DNA from: Pseudomonas helleri
Lineage (GTDB): Bacteria; Pseudomonadota; Gammaproteobacteria; Pseudomonadales; Pseudomonadaceae
Assembly: GCF_001043025.1 (NCBI RefSeq)
Contig: NZ_JYLD01000004.1
Span: 248,001-312,000, forward strand
DNA: 64,000 nt
Reading direction: 5' to 3'
Shown: positions 54,096 through 62,110 of the stretch, piece by piece
Numbering within the stretch: position 1 is the stretch's first letter
Layout of the letters: every line of letters begins with the position of its first letter
The notes under the pieces: model-generated
Told to the model about the DNA's origin: nothing
Database searches by the model: none
The model's input: only the letters and a program-made list of their open reading frames with translations
Translations under genes and position numbers: made by a program

Positions 54096-55544
54096 TTAGC
54101 GCGGGAACGCTGGCGGGTTAACCCCGGCCATGTCTTCCATCACGCGCACTACCTGGCAGCTGTAACCGAATTCGTTGTCGTACCACACGTACAGCACAAC
54201 GCGGTTGTCATTGCAGATAGTCGCTTCAGCATCCACCACACCGGCGTGACGCGAACCCACGAAGTCAGTCGATACCACTTCCTGGGAGCTCACGAAGTCG
54301 ATTTGCTTGTGCAGATCGGAGTGCAGCGCCATGTGACGCAGGTAGTCGTTCATTTCTTCGCGGGTAGCCGACTTCTCAAGGTTCAGGTTGAGAATGGCCA
54401 TCGACACGTTTGGCGTTGGAACACGGATCGCGTTACCGGTCAGCTTGCCAGCCAGCTCAGGCAATGCCTTGGCAGCAGCTGTCGCAGCACCGGTCTCGGT
54501 GATCACCATGTTCAGCGCGGCGCTACGGCCACGGCGATCGCCTTTGTGGAAGTTGTCGATCAGGTTCTGGTCGTTGGTGTACGAGTGAACAGTCTCAACG
54601 TGACCGTTGACGATACCGAACTTGTCGTTGACAGCCTTGAGCACCGGCACGATGGCGTTGGTGGTGCAGGATGCCGCCGAAACGATCTTGTCGTCTGCGG
54701 TGATTTCGCCGTGGTTGATGCCGTGAACGATGTTCTTCAGCTTGCCTTTACCCGGCGCAGTCAGAACAACGCGATCGATACCCGGGCACTGCAAGTGCTG
54801 ACCCAGGCCGTCGGCGTCACGCCATACACCGGTGTTGTCCACCAGCAGGGCGTTCTGAATGCCGTACTGGGTGTAGTCCACCTCAGTCGGGTTCTTCGCG
54901 TAGATCACCTGGATCAGGTTACCGTTGGCGGTGATGGTGTTGTTTTCTTCATCGACCACGATGGTGCCGTCGAACGGACCATGTACCGAGTCACGACGCA
55001 GCAGGCTGGCGCGCTTGACCAGATCATTTTCGGCGCCTTTGCGCACAACGATGGCACGCAGACGCAGGCCGTCGCCGCCACCGGTTTTTTCGATCAGGAT
55101 ACGGGCCAGCAGACGGCCGATACGACCGAAGCCGTACAGCACAACGTCAGTGCCTTTACGTGCAGAAGCGTTTTGCTGACCAACCACATCGGCCAGTTCT
55201 TCGCGAACGAACTGCTCGGCAGTACGGCCATTGCCTTCAGCCTTGAACTTGACTGCCAGCTTGCCCAGATCTACCGACGCGGCGCCGAGCTTGAGCTCGC
55301 TCATCGCTTTGAGCAGCGGGAAAGTTTCGTGCACGGACAATTCGCTGTCATCGGACTGGCGATGACGGGCAAAGCGGTGCGCTTTGAGAATCGCAATGAC
55401 TGAACGGTTGATCAGGCTGCGGCCATAGATCGAACTCACCACATTGTTATTGCGGTAAAGCTGACCGATGAGCGGAATCATCGCTTCTGCGAGTGCTTCA
55501 CGGTCGATCCATTCACCAAGACACTGGTCGGGCTTCTGAGTCAC
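54096..55544 (-). CDS. Glyceraldehyde-3-phosphate dehydrogenase with long N-terminal extension
   Basis: A 482-residue GAPDH when started at the GTG at 55544, supported by GGAAGG 5 bases upstream; an ATG at 55559 would add 5 residues. The first about 125 residues are an extra domain (KPDQCLGEWIDREALAEAMI...). The dehydrogenase proper has VVLYGFGRIGRLLARILIE (about 135-153), the catalytic Cys in SAASCTTNAIVPVLK (about 289-303), His in ETVHSYTNDQNLID and NEFGYSCQVVRV. It matches the Pseudomonas paralogue next to mfd. NAD versus NADP use is not clear from sequence. Confidence 0.92.
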   Translation of the reverse strand: MTQKPDQCLGEWIDREALAEAMIPLIGQLYRNNNVVSSIYGRSLINRSVIAILKAHRFARHRQSDDSELSVHETFPLLKAMSELKLGAASVDLGKLAVKFKAEGNGRTAEQFVREELADVVGQQNASARKGTDVVLYGFGRIGRLLARILIEKTGGGDGLRLRAIVVRKGAENDLVKRASLLRRDSVHGPFDGTIVVDEENNTITANGNLIQVIYAKNPTEVDYTQYGIQNALLVDNTGVWRDADGLGQHLQCPGIDRVVLTAPGKGKLKNIVHGINHGEITADDKIVSAASCTTNAIVPVLKAVNDKFGIVNGHVETVHSYTNDQNLIDNFHKGDRRGRSAALNMVITETGAATAAAKALPELAGKLTGNAIRVPTPNVSMAILNLNLEKSATREEMNDYLRHMALHSDLHKQIDFVSSQEVVSTDFVGSRHAGVVDAEATICNDNRVVLYVWYDNEFGYSCQVVRVMEDMAGVNPPAFPR

Positions 55545-55846
55545 GGGAACCTTCCACATGTAGGGGCTGAAAAAAGGGGCTACATTATGCAGTTGTGTCC
55601 ATACATGGGCAATGCACGCCTGTCACACACCTCAACTGAAACGTTTAAGCACCAACAAATAAAGGTAAATAATTTTCTAACAATGGGCTTTTTTGCGGCT
55701 TCAAGCCGTGCTGCAACGCCCTCTGGCCCAGTGTTTTACGCCTTGAAGCGGTGAATTCAAGACTCCATTAAAGACGGCAACTGACAGCCATCCCCTTGGC
55801 CGTTACACTTAGCCTCTTTGCCGCAACGCTTGGAGCTCAACCTTCC
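55545..55846. other. Divergent intergenic region gap paralogue / mfd
   Basis: About 300 bases with the divergent promoters; AT-rich block at 55640-55690. No gene seen. Confidence 0.5.
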
Positions 55847-58800
55847 GTGCCCGTCCTGCGTCTACCCAAACTCCCTGCTACGGCAGGTAAACAGCACTGG
55901 AGCAATCTGCCCGGTGCTGCCCTGAGTCTCGCCATTGCCGAGGCCGCCAGCGCCGCCAAGCGCTTCACCCTGCTCCTGACTGCCGACAGCCAAAGCGCTG
56001 AACGCCTTGAGCAGGAATTACGCTTTTTCGCCCCCGAACTGCCGGTGTTGCATTTCCCCGACTGGGAAACCCTGCCCTACGACTTGTTCTCGCCGCATCA
56101 GGACATCATTTCCCAGCGCATTGCCAGCCTCTACAGGCTGCCAGAGCTGGACCACGGTGTTTTGGTAGTGCCGATCACTACCGCCCTACATCGTCTGGCG
56201 CCAACCAAGTTCTTGCTGGGCAGCAGCCTGGTGCTGGACGTGGGGCAAAAGCTCGATGTCGAGCAAATGCGCACGCGCCTTGAGGCCAGCGGTTATCGCT
56301 GCGTTGACACGGTGTATGAGCATGGCGAGTTCGCCGTGCGCGGTGCGTTGATCGACCTGTTCCCGATGGGCAGCAAACTGCCGTACCGGATCGACCTGTT
56401 CGACGATGAAATCGAGACCCTGCGCACCTTCGATCCCGAGACCCAGCGTTCCATCGATAAAGTGGAGTCGGTGCGCTTGCTGCCGGCCCGCGAGTTCCCG
56501 CTGCAAAAAGACGCCGTGACCCGTTTCAAGGCGCGCTTTCGCGAGCGCTTCGATGTCGACTTCCGTCGCTGCCCGATCTTTCAGGACCTGACCAGCGGGA
56601 TCACCCCGGCGGGGATCGAGTATTACCTGCCGCTGTTTTTCGACGAAACCTCGACGCTGTTCGACTACCTGCCGGGGGATACGCAAGTGTTCTCGCTGCC
56701 AGGTATCGAGCAAGCGGCGGAAAACTTCTGGTCGGATGTACGCAACCGCTACGAAGAACGCCGCATTGATCCATCGCGACCGTTGTTGCCCCCGGCCGAA
56801 TTGTTCCTGCCAGTTGAAGACTGCTTTGCCCGGCTTAAAAGCTGGCCACGCGTGGTCGCCAGCCAGGACGACATCGACGCAGGCAGCGGTCGCGAACGCT
56901 TCCCGGCGCAACCGCTGCCGAACCTGGCCATTGAAGCCAAGGCCAACCAGCCGTTGGCGGCGTTGTCCGGCTTCCTGGAGCAGTTTGATGGCCGCGTGCT
57001 GTTCACCGCCGAATCGGCCGGGCGCCGCGAAGTGCTGCTCGAATTGCTCGAACGCCTGAAGCTACGGCCGAAAAACGTCGACAACTGGCCGGACTTTGTC
57101 GCCAGCAAGCACCGCCTGGCGATCACCATCGCCCCGCTGGATGAAGGCTTGCTGCTGGATCACCCGGCACTGGCGCTGATCGCCGAAAGCCCGCTGTTCG
57201 GGCAACGCGTCATGCAACGTCGACGCCGTGAAAAACGCGCCGACGCCAACAACGACGCAGTGATCAAAAACCTCACCGAACTGCGCGAAGGCGCGCCGGT
57301 GGTGCACATTGACCACGGCGTGGGCCGTTATCAGGGGCTGGCGACGCTGGAAGTCGACAATCAGGTGGCAGAGTTCCTCACCCTCGAATACGCCGAGGGC
57401 GCCAAGTTGTACGTGCCGGTGGCCAACCTGCACCTGATTGCCCGCTACACCGGCAGCGATGACGAACTGGCGCCGTTGCACCGCCTGGGCTCCGAGACCT
57501 GGCAAAAAGCCAAACGCAAAGCCGCCGAACAAGTGCGTGACGTGGCCGCCGAGCTGCTCGACATCTACGCCCGCCGCGCCGCCCGTGAAGGCCATGCGTT
57601 TGCCGACCCGAAGGCCGATTACGCCACCTTCAGTGCCGGCTTCCCGTTTGAAGAAACCCCGGACCAGCAAACCACCATCGAAGCCGTGCGCGCCGACATG
57701 TTGTCGCCCAAGCCGATGGACCGTCTGGTGTGTGGCGACGTGGGCTTCGGTAAAACCGAAGTGGCCATGCGCGCGGCCTTTATTGCCGTGCACGGCGGCC
57801 GTCAGGTGGCGATTCTGGTGCCAACCACCCTGCTCGCCCAACAGCACTACAACAGCTTCCGCGACCGCTTTGCCGACTGGCCGGTGCGCGTTGAAGTGAT
57901 GAGCCGCTTCAAGTCCGCCAAAGAGATCAACCAGGCCGTGGCCGACCTGGCCGAAGGCAAGATCGACATCGTGATCGGCACGCACAAGCTGCTGCAGGAC
58001 GACGTCAAAATCAAAAACCTGGGGCTGGTGATCATCGACGAAGAACACCGCTTCGGGGTGCGCCAAAAAGAACAGCTCAAGGCCCTGCGCAGCGAAGTCG
58101 ACATTCTGACCCTCACTGCAACGCCGATCCCGCGCACGCTGAACATGGCGGTGTCGGGCATGCGCGACCTGTCGATCATTGCCACGCCACCGGCGCGCCG
58201 GCTGTCGGTGCGCACCTTCGTCATGGAGCAAAACAACAGCACGGTCAAAGAGGCCCTGCTGCGTGAATTGCTCCGTGGTGGCCAGGTGTACTACCTGCAC
58301 AACGACGTTAAGAGCATCGAAAAATGTGCCGCCGAACTGGCAGCTCTGGTGCCCGAGGCGCGGATCGGCATCGGCCACGGGCAGATGCGTGAAAGCGAAC
58401 TCGAACAGGTGATGAGCGACTTCTATCACAAGCGCTTTAACGTGCTGATCGCGTCGACCATCATCGAAACCGGTATCGACGTGCCGAGCGCCAACACCAT
58501 CATCATCGAGCGTGCAGACAAATTCGGCCTGGCCCAGTTGCACCAATTGCGCGGCCGCGTCGGACGCAGTCACCACCAGGCCTACGCCTACCTGTTGACG
58601 CCACCGCGCCAGCAAATCACCGGCGATGCGCAAAAGCGCCTCGAAGCCATCGCCAACACCCAGGACCTGGGCGCCGGTTTTGTGCTGGCCACCAACGACC
58701 TGGAAATCCGTGGTGCGGGCGAGTTGCTCGGCGACGGCCAAAGCGGCCAGATCCAGGCGGTCGGTTTTACCCTGTACATGGAAATGCTCGAGCGCGCGGT

Positions 58801-59296
58801 CAAGTCGATTCGCAAGGGCGAGCAGCCTAACCTTGAGCAGCCGCTGGGCGGCGGGCCTGAAATCAACCTGCGCGTCCCCGCACTGATCCCGGAGTCGTAC
58901 CTGCCGGATGTGCATGCGCGCCTGATCCTCTACAAGCGAATTGCCTCGGCCACGGACGAAGACGGCCTCAAGGACTTGCAGGTCGAGATGATCGACCGCT
59001 TTGGCCTGCTCCCGGAGCCGACGAAGAACCTGGTGCGCATTACCCTGCTCAAATTGCAGGCCGAACAACTGGGCATCAAGAAGATCGACGCCGGGCCACA
59101 AGGCGGGCGTGTCGAATTTGCCTCCGACACACCGGTTGATCCGCTGACCTTGATCAAACTGATCCAAAGCCAGCCCAACCGCTATAAATTCGAAGGCGCC
59201 ACGCTGTTTAAATTTATGGTGCCGATGGAACGCCCGGACGAACGCTTCAATGTCATCGAGGCCCTCTTGGAGCGCCTCACGCCGAAGTCGTCGTAA
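55847..59296 (+). CDS. mfd: Transcription-repair coupling factor Mfd
   Basis: An 1149-residue protein from the GTG at 55847 (VPVLRLPKLPATAGKQHW), which matches the family start and length; in-frame codons upstream look like leader. Order: UvrB-homology region (about 20-350), RNA polymerase-interacting domain (VVHIDHGVGRYQGLATLEVD, about 485-504), translocase motor with Walker A GDVGFGKTEVAMRAA (about 628-642), DEEH box IIDEEHRFGVRQKEQ (about 729-743), RecG-like TRG motif VLIASTIIETGIDVPSANT (about 865-883), and the C-terminal autoinhibitory domain. It removes stalled polymerase and recruits UvrA. Confidence 0.97.
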   Translation: MPVLRLPKLPATAGKQHWSNLPGAALSLAIAEAASAAKRFTLLLTADSQSAERLEQELRFFAPELPVLHFPDWETLPYDLFSPHQDIISQRIASLYRLPELDHGVLVVPITTALHRLAPTKFLLGSSLVLDVGQKLDVEQMRTRLEASGYRCVDTVYEHGEFAVRGALIDLFPMGSKLPYRIDLFDDEIETLRTFDPETQRSIDKVESVRLLPAREFPLQKDAVTRFKARFRERFDVDFRRCPIFQDLTSGITPAGIEYYLPLFFDETSTLFDYLPGDTQVFSLPGIEQAAENFWSDVRNRYEERRIDPSRPLLPPAELFLPVEDCFARLKSWPRVVASQDDIDAGSGRERFPAQPLPNLAIEAKANQPLAALSGFLEQFDGRVLFTAESAGRREVLLELLERLKLRPKNVDNWPDFVASKHRLAITIAPLDEGLLLDHPALALIAESPLFGQRVMQRRRREKRADANNDAVIKNLTELREGAPVVHIDHGVGRYQGLATLEVDNQVAEFLTLEYAEGAKLYVPVANLHLIARYTGSDDELAPLHRLGSETWQKAKRKAAEQVRDVAAELLDIYARRAAREGHAFADPKADYATFSAGFPFEETPDQQTTIEAVRADMLSPKPMDRLVCGDVGFGKTEVAMRAAFIAVHGGRQVAILVPTTLLAQQHYNSFRDRFADWPVRVEVMSRFKSAKEINQAVADLAEGKIDIVIGTHKLLQDDVKIKNLGLVIIDEEHRFGVRQKEQLKALRSEVDILTLTATPIPRTLNMAVSGMRDLSIIATPPARRLSVRTFVMEQNNSTVKEALLRELLRGGQVYYLHNDVKSIEKCAAELAALVPEARIGIGHGQMRESELEQVMSDFYHKRFNVLIASTIIETGIDVPSANTIIIERADKFGLAQLHQLRGRVGRSHHQAYAYLLTPPRQQITGDAQKRLEAIANTQDLGAGFVLATNDLEIRGAGELLGDGQSGQIQAVGFTLYMEMLERAVKSIRKGEQPNLEQPLGGGPEINLRVPALIPESYLPDVHARLILYKRIASATDEDGLKDLQVEMIDRFGLLPEPTKNLVRITLLKLQAEQLGIKKIDAGPQGGRVEFASDTPVDPLTLIKLIQSQPNRYKFEGATLFKFMVPMERPDERFNVIEALLERLTPKSS

Positions 59297-59320
59297 TGGG
59301 ACCTGCGCAATGAAACGCCC

Positions 59321-62023
59321 ATGCCCCCGAACCTGAACCCGCGACTGACCAAGCCGCTCGCACCGACTTGGGTCAGTCGTTTCAAAGAACAAAGCCTGGA
59401 GCGTGGCCGCCGCTACGCCCGGGAAAACCGTGTCAGAATCGCGCAGATTGGCGACAGCCTGATCACGGCCAGTTGCCAGGGTTCCGGGGACAATACCTAT
59501 CGCCAGACCATACAGTTACGCGAATCCGCCAAAGGCACCCTGCTGCTGGTGAGCGCGAACTGTACGTGCCCTGTACGCACTAACTGCAAGCACACCGCTG
59601 CCGTTTTACTGAAGATTGAAGACACCTTGAACTACCCCGCTGCTGCCCAGGACGCCGAGCTTCTGGAAAAACTCCAGGCCGTACTCGACTCGCGCCGCCC
59701 CAACAACCTCCCAGAAGTGCTGAGTGAAGACGTGCAGCCCACGCCACGCCTGTGGCTGGCCAGCGCCGAATTCAGCGCCTTCGAACCGCGCAACGGGAAA
59801 ATGCAGCGCTACACCCAGCACCGCGCCGCGCTGTCATTCAATTACCTGGATCACTACGCAAGCGGGCACAAAGCCGCAGACATCCTGATACGCCAGGAAC
59901 ACCAAACCCTGCGCATCAAACGCCAGCCCGAGGCAGAAAACGCCTTTCGCGAGCAGTTGCGCGAGCTGGGCTTCAAAATCGCTACCCGCCAGAGCAAAGC
60001 CCTGCCGGAGAGCGCCGGCGAACTGTTTGAGATGGTCAACGACAGCGCCTGGCTCAACTTCACCCTGAACCAGATGCCCGGCCTGCGCGAGCAAGGCTGG
60101 GAGCTACAGATTGACGAAGATTTCGGCTTTGACCTGTCGCCGATCGAAGACTGGTACGCCAACGTCGACGAAGCCCCGGAGCACGACTGGTTCGACCTGG
60201 AGCTGGGGATCATCGTCAACGGCCAGCGCCTGAGCTTGCTGCCGATTCTGCTGAACCTGATGCGCTCGCACACCGACATCCTCAGCCCCGAAAAGCTCGC
60301 CCGACGTCGCGACGACGAACTGATTCTGGTGAATATCCCGGCCACGCCCAACAGCGGCCACGGCCCACTGCAAGTTGCGCTGCCCTATGGCCGCCTGAAA
60401 CCGGTGCTGGCGACCCTCGACGAGTTCTATCTGGGTGAGCCGGGCGCCACCGCATTGCGCATCAAAAGTGCTGACGCCCCGCGCCTTAATGCACTGGACG
60501 CCATGCCGTTGCGCTGGGAAGGCGGCGAGCACATCCGTGGTTTTGCCCAACGCCTGCGCGACATCAAAGACTTCAGCGTCGACGCCCCCGAAGGACTCAA
60601 TGCCAACCTGCGCCCCTATCAGCTGGAGGGACTGAGCTGGATGCAGTCACTGCGCCAGCTTGAAGTCGGCGGCATTCTTGCGGACGACATGGGCCTGGGC
60701 AAAACCCTGCAAACACTGGCGCATGTTCTTTGCGAGAAAAATGCCGGACGCCTCGACCGCCCGGCCATGGTCGTAATGCCCACCAGTCTGATCCCCAACT
60801 GGCTGGATGAAGCTGCGCATTTCACCCCGCAACTCAAAGTGCTGGCACTGGTGGGCGCAACGCGCAAAAAACACTTCGATCACCTGAACGACTACGACCT
60901 GATCCTCACCACCTACGCACTGCTGCCCAAAGACAGTGAGCAGTTGGCCAAATTAGCGCTGCACGTATTGATCCTCGATGAAGCGCAGTACATCAAGAAT
61001 CCCAGTAGCAAGGCGTCACTGGCTGCCTGCGAGCTGGTGGCCCGCCAGCGCCTGTGCCTGAGCGGCACGCCGCTGGAAAACCACCTGGGCGAACTCTGGT
61101 CACTGTTTCACTTCCTGCTTCCCGGATGGTTGGGCGACATGAAAACCTTCAACCACAACTACCGGGTGCCGATTGAGCGCCAGGGCAGCGACGAGCGCTT
61201 GCAGCACCTGAATGCCCGGATAAAACCGTTTTTGTTGCGTCGAACCAAAGAACAAGTCGCCACCGAGCTGCCGCCGAAAACCGAGATCATCCATTGGGTC
61301 GACCTCAACGAGGCCCAGCGCGACGTGTACGAAACCATGCGCCTGGCGATGGATAAAAAGGTCCGCGACGAAATCACCCGCAAAGGCGTAGGCCGCAGCC
61401 AGATCATCATCCTTGAAGCGCTGCTCAAACTGCGCCAGGTGTGCTGCGACCTGCGCCTGGTCAGCAACACCCCGCCGAAAAAAGGCAGCACCTCGGGCAA
61501 GCTGGACAGCTTGATGACCATGCTTGAAGAACTGTTTGCCGAGGGTCGGCGCATTCTCTTGTTTTCACAGTTCACCTCGATGCTGGAACTGATCGAAGCC
61601 GAACTGAAGAAACGCAACATCCGCTACGCCCTGCTCACCGGGCAAACCCGCGACCGACGCGCGCCGGTCAAGGATTTCCAGAGCGGCAAGTTGCAGATCT
61701 TCCTGATCAGCCTCAAGGCGGGTGGCGTGGGCTTGAACCTGACTGAAGCCGACACCGTGATCCACTACGACCCGTGGTGGAACCCGGCCGCCGAAAACCA
61801 GGCCACCGACCGCGCCTATCGCATTGGCCAGGAAAAACCAGTGTTTGTGTACAAGATGATTGCGCGCGGAACCGTGGAAGAGAAAATCCAGCACCTGCAG
61901 CAGGAAAAATCAGATTTGGCGGCAGGCGTACTCGATGGACGCATCGCCGGAGACTGGAAACTGCAAGACGACGACATCGACGCCTTGTTTGCGCCATTGC
62001 CGCCTAAAAACGAAAAACGCTAA
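59321..62023 (+). CDS. SNF2-family ATPase with SWIM zinc finger, paralogue 1
   Basis: A 900-residue helicase-like DNA translocase. The N-terminal SWIM zinc finger is CTCPVRTNCKH (about 86-96), followed by a roughly 330-residue region of the bacterial SNF2 type, then the motor: GGILADDMGLGKTLQTLAHV (about 448-467), DEAQ box LILDEAQYIKN, LSGTPLENHLGELWSLFHFL, and helicase C-terminal ISLKAGGVGLNLTEADTVIH and ATDRAYRIGQEKPVFVYKMI. It starts 24 bases after mfd and may be cotranscribed. Roles in repair or transcription are inferred from RapA/SNF2 relatives. Confidence 0.92.
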   Translation: MPPNLNPRLTKPLAPTWVSRFKEQSLERGRRYARENRVRIAQIGDSLITASCQGSGDNTYRQTIQLRESAKGTLLLVSANCTCPVRTNCKHTAAVLLKIEDTLNYPAAAQDAELLEKLQAVLDSRRPNNLPEVLSEDVQPTPRLWLASAEFSAFEPRNGKMQRYTQHRAALSFNYLDHYASGHKAADILIRQEHQTLRIKRQPEAENAFREQLRELGFKIATRQSKALPESAGELFEMVNDSAWLNFTLNQMPGLREQGWELQIDEDFGFDLSPIEDWYANVDEAPEHDWFDLELGIIVNGQRLSLLPILLNLMRSHTDILSPEKLARRRDDELILVNIPATPNSGHGPLQVALPYGRLKPVLATLDEFYLGEPGATALRIKSADAPRLNALDAMPLRWEGGEHIRGFAQRLRDIKDFSVDAPEGLNANLRPYQLEGLSWMQSLRQLEVGGILADDMGLGKTLQTLAHVLCEKNAGRLDRPAMVVMPTSLIPNWLDEAAHFTPQLKVLALVGATRKKHFDHLNDYDLILTTYALLPKDSEQLAKLALHVLILDEAQYIKNPSSKASLAACELVARQRLCLSGTPLENHLGELWSLFHFLLPGWLGDMKTFNHNYRVPIERQGSDERLQHLNARIKPFLLRRTKEQVATELPPKTEIIHWVDLNEAQRDVYETMRLAMDKKVRDEITRKGVGRSQIIILEALLKLRQVCCDLRLVSNTPPKKGSTSGKLDSLMTMLEELFAEGRRILLFSQFTSMLELIEAELKKRNIRYALLTGQTRDRRAPVKDFQSGKLQIFLISLKAGGVGLNLTEADTVIHYDPWWNPAAENQATDRAYRIGQEKPVFVYKMIARGTVEEKIQHLQQEKSDLAAGVLDGRIAGDWKLQDDDIDALFAPLPPKNEKR

Positions 62024-62033
62024 AACACCTATC

Positions 62034-62096
62034 TGTAGGAGCGAGCTTGCCTCGCGATCTTTTTTCCCTTTTAAAGATCGCGAGGCAAGCGCCTAC
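62034..62096. repeat. REP-type inverted repeat, copy 9 (degenerate)
   Basis: The right arm has lost TCGCTC (GCAAGC directly joined to GCCTAC), so it cannot form the full stem. Between convergent SNF2 genes. Confidence 0.88.
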
Positions 62097-62110
62097 ATAA
62101 CCCGCGTACA

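Noticed and set aside
57062..59392. 776-codon open frame on the minus strand
   Set aside because: Antisense of mfd, whose motor motifs are unequivocal on the plus strand.
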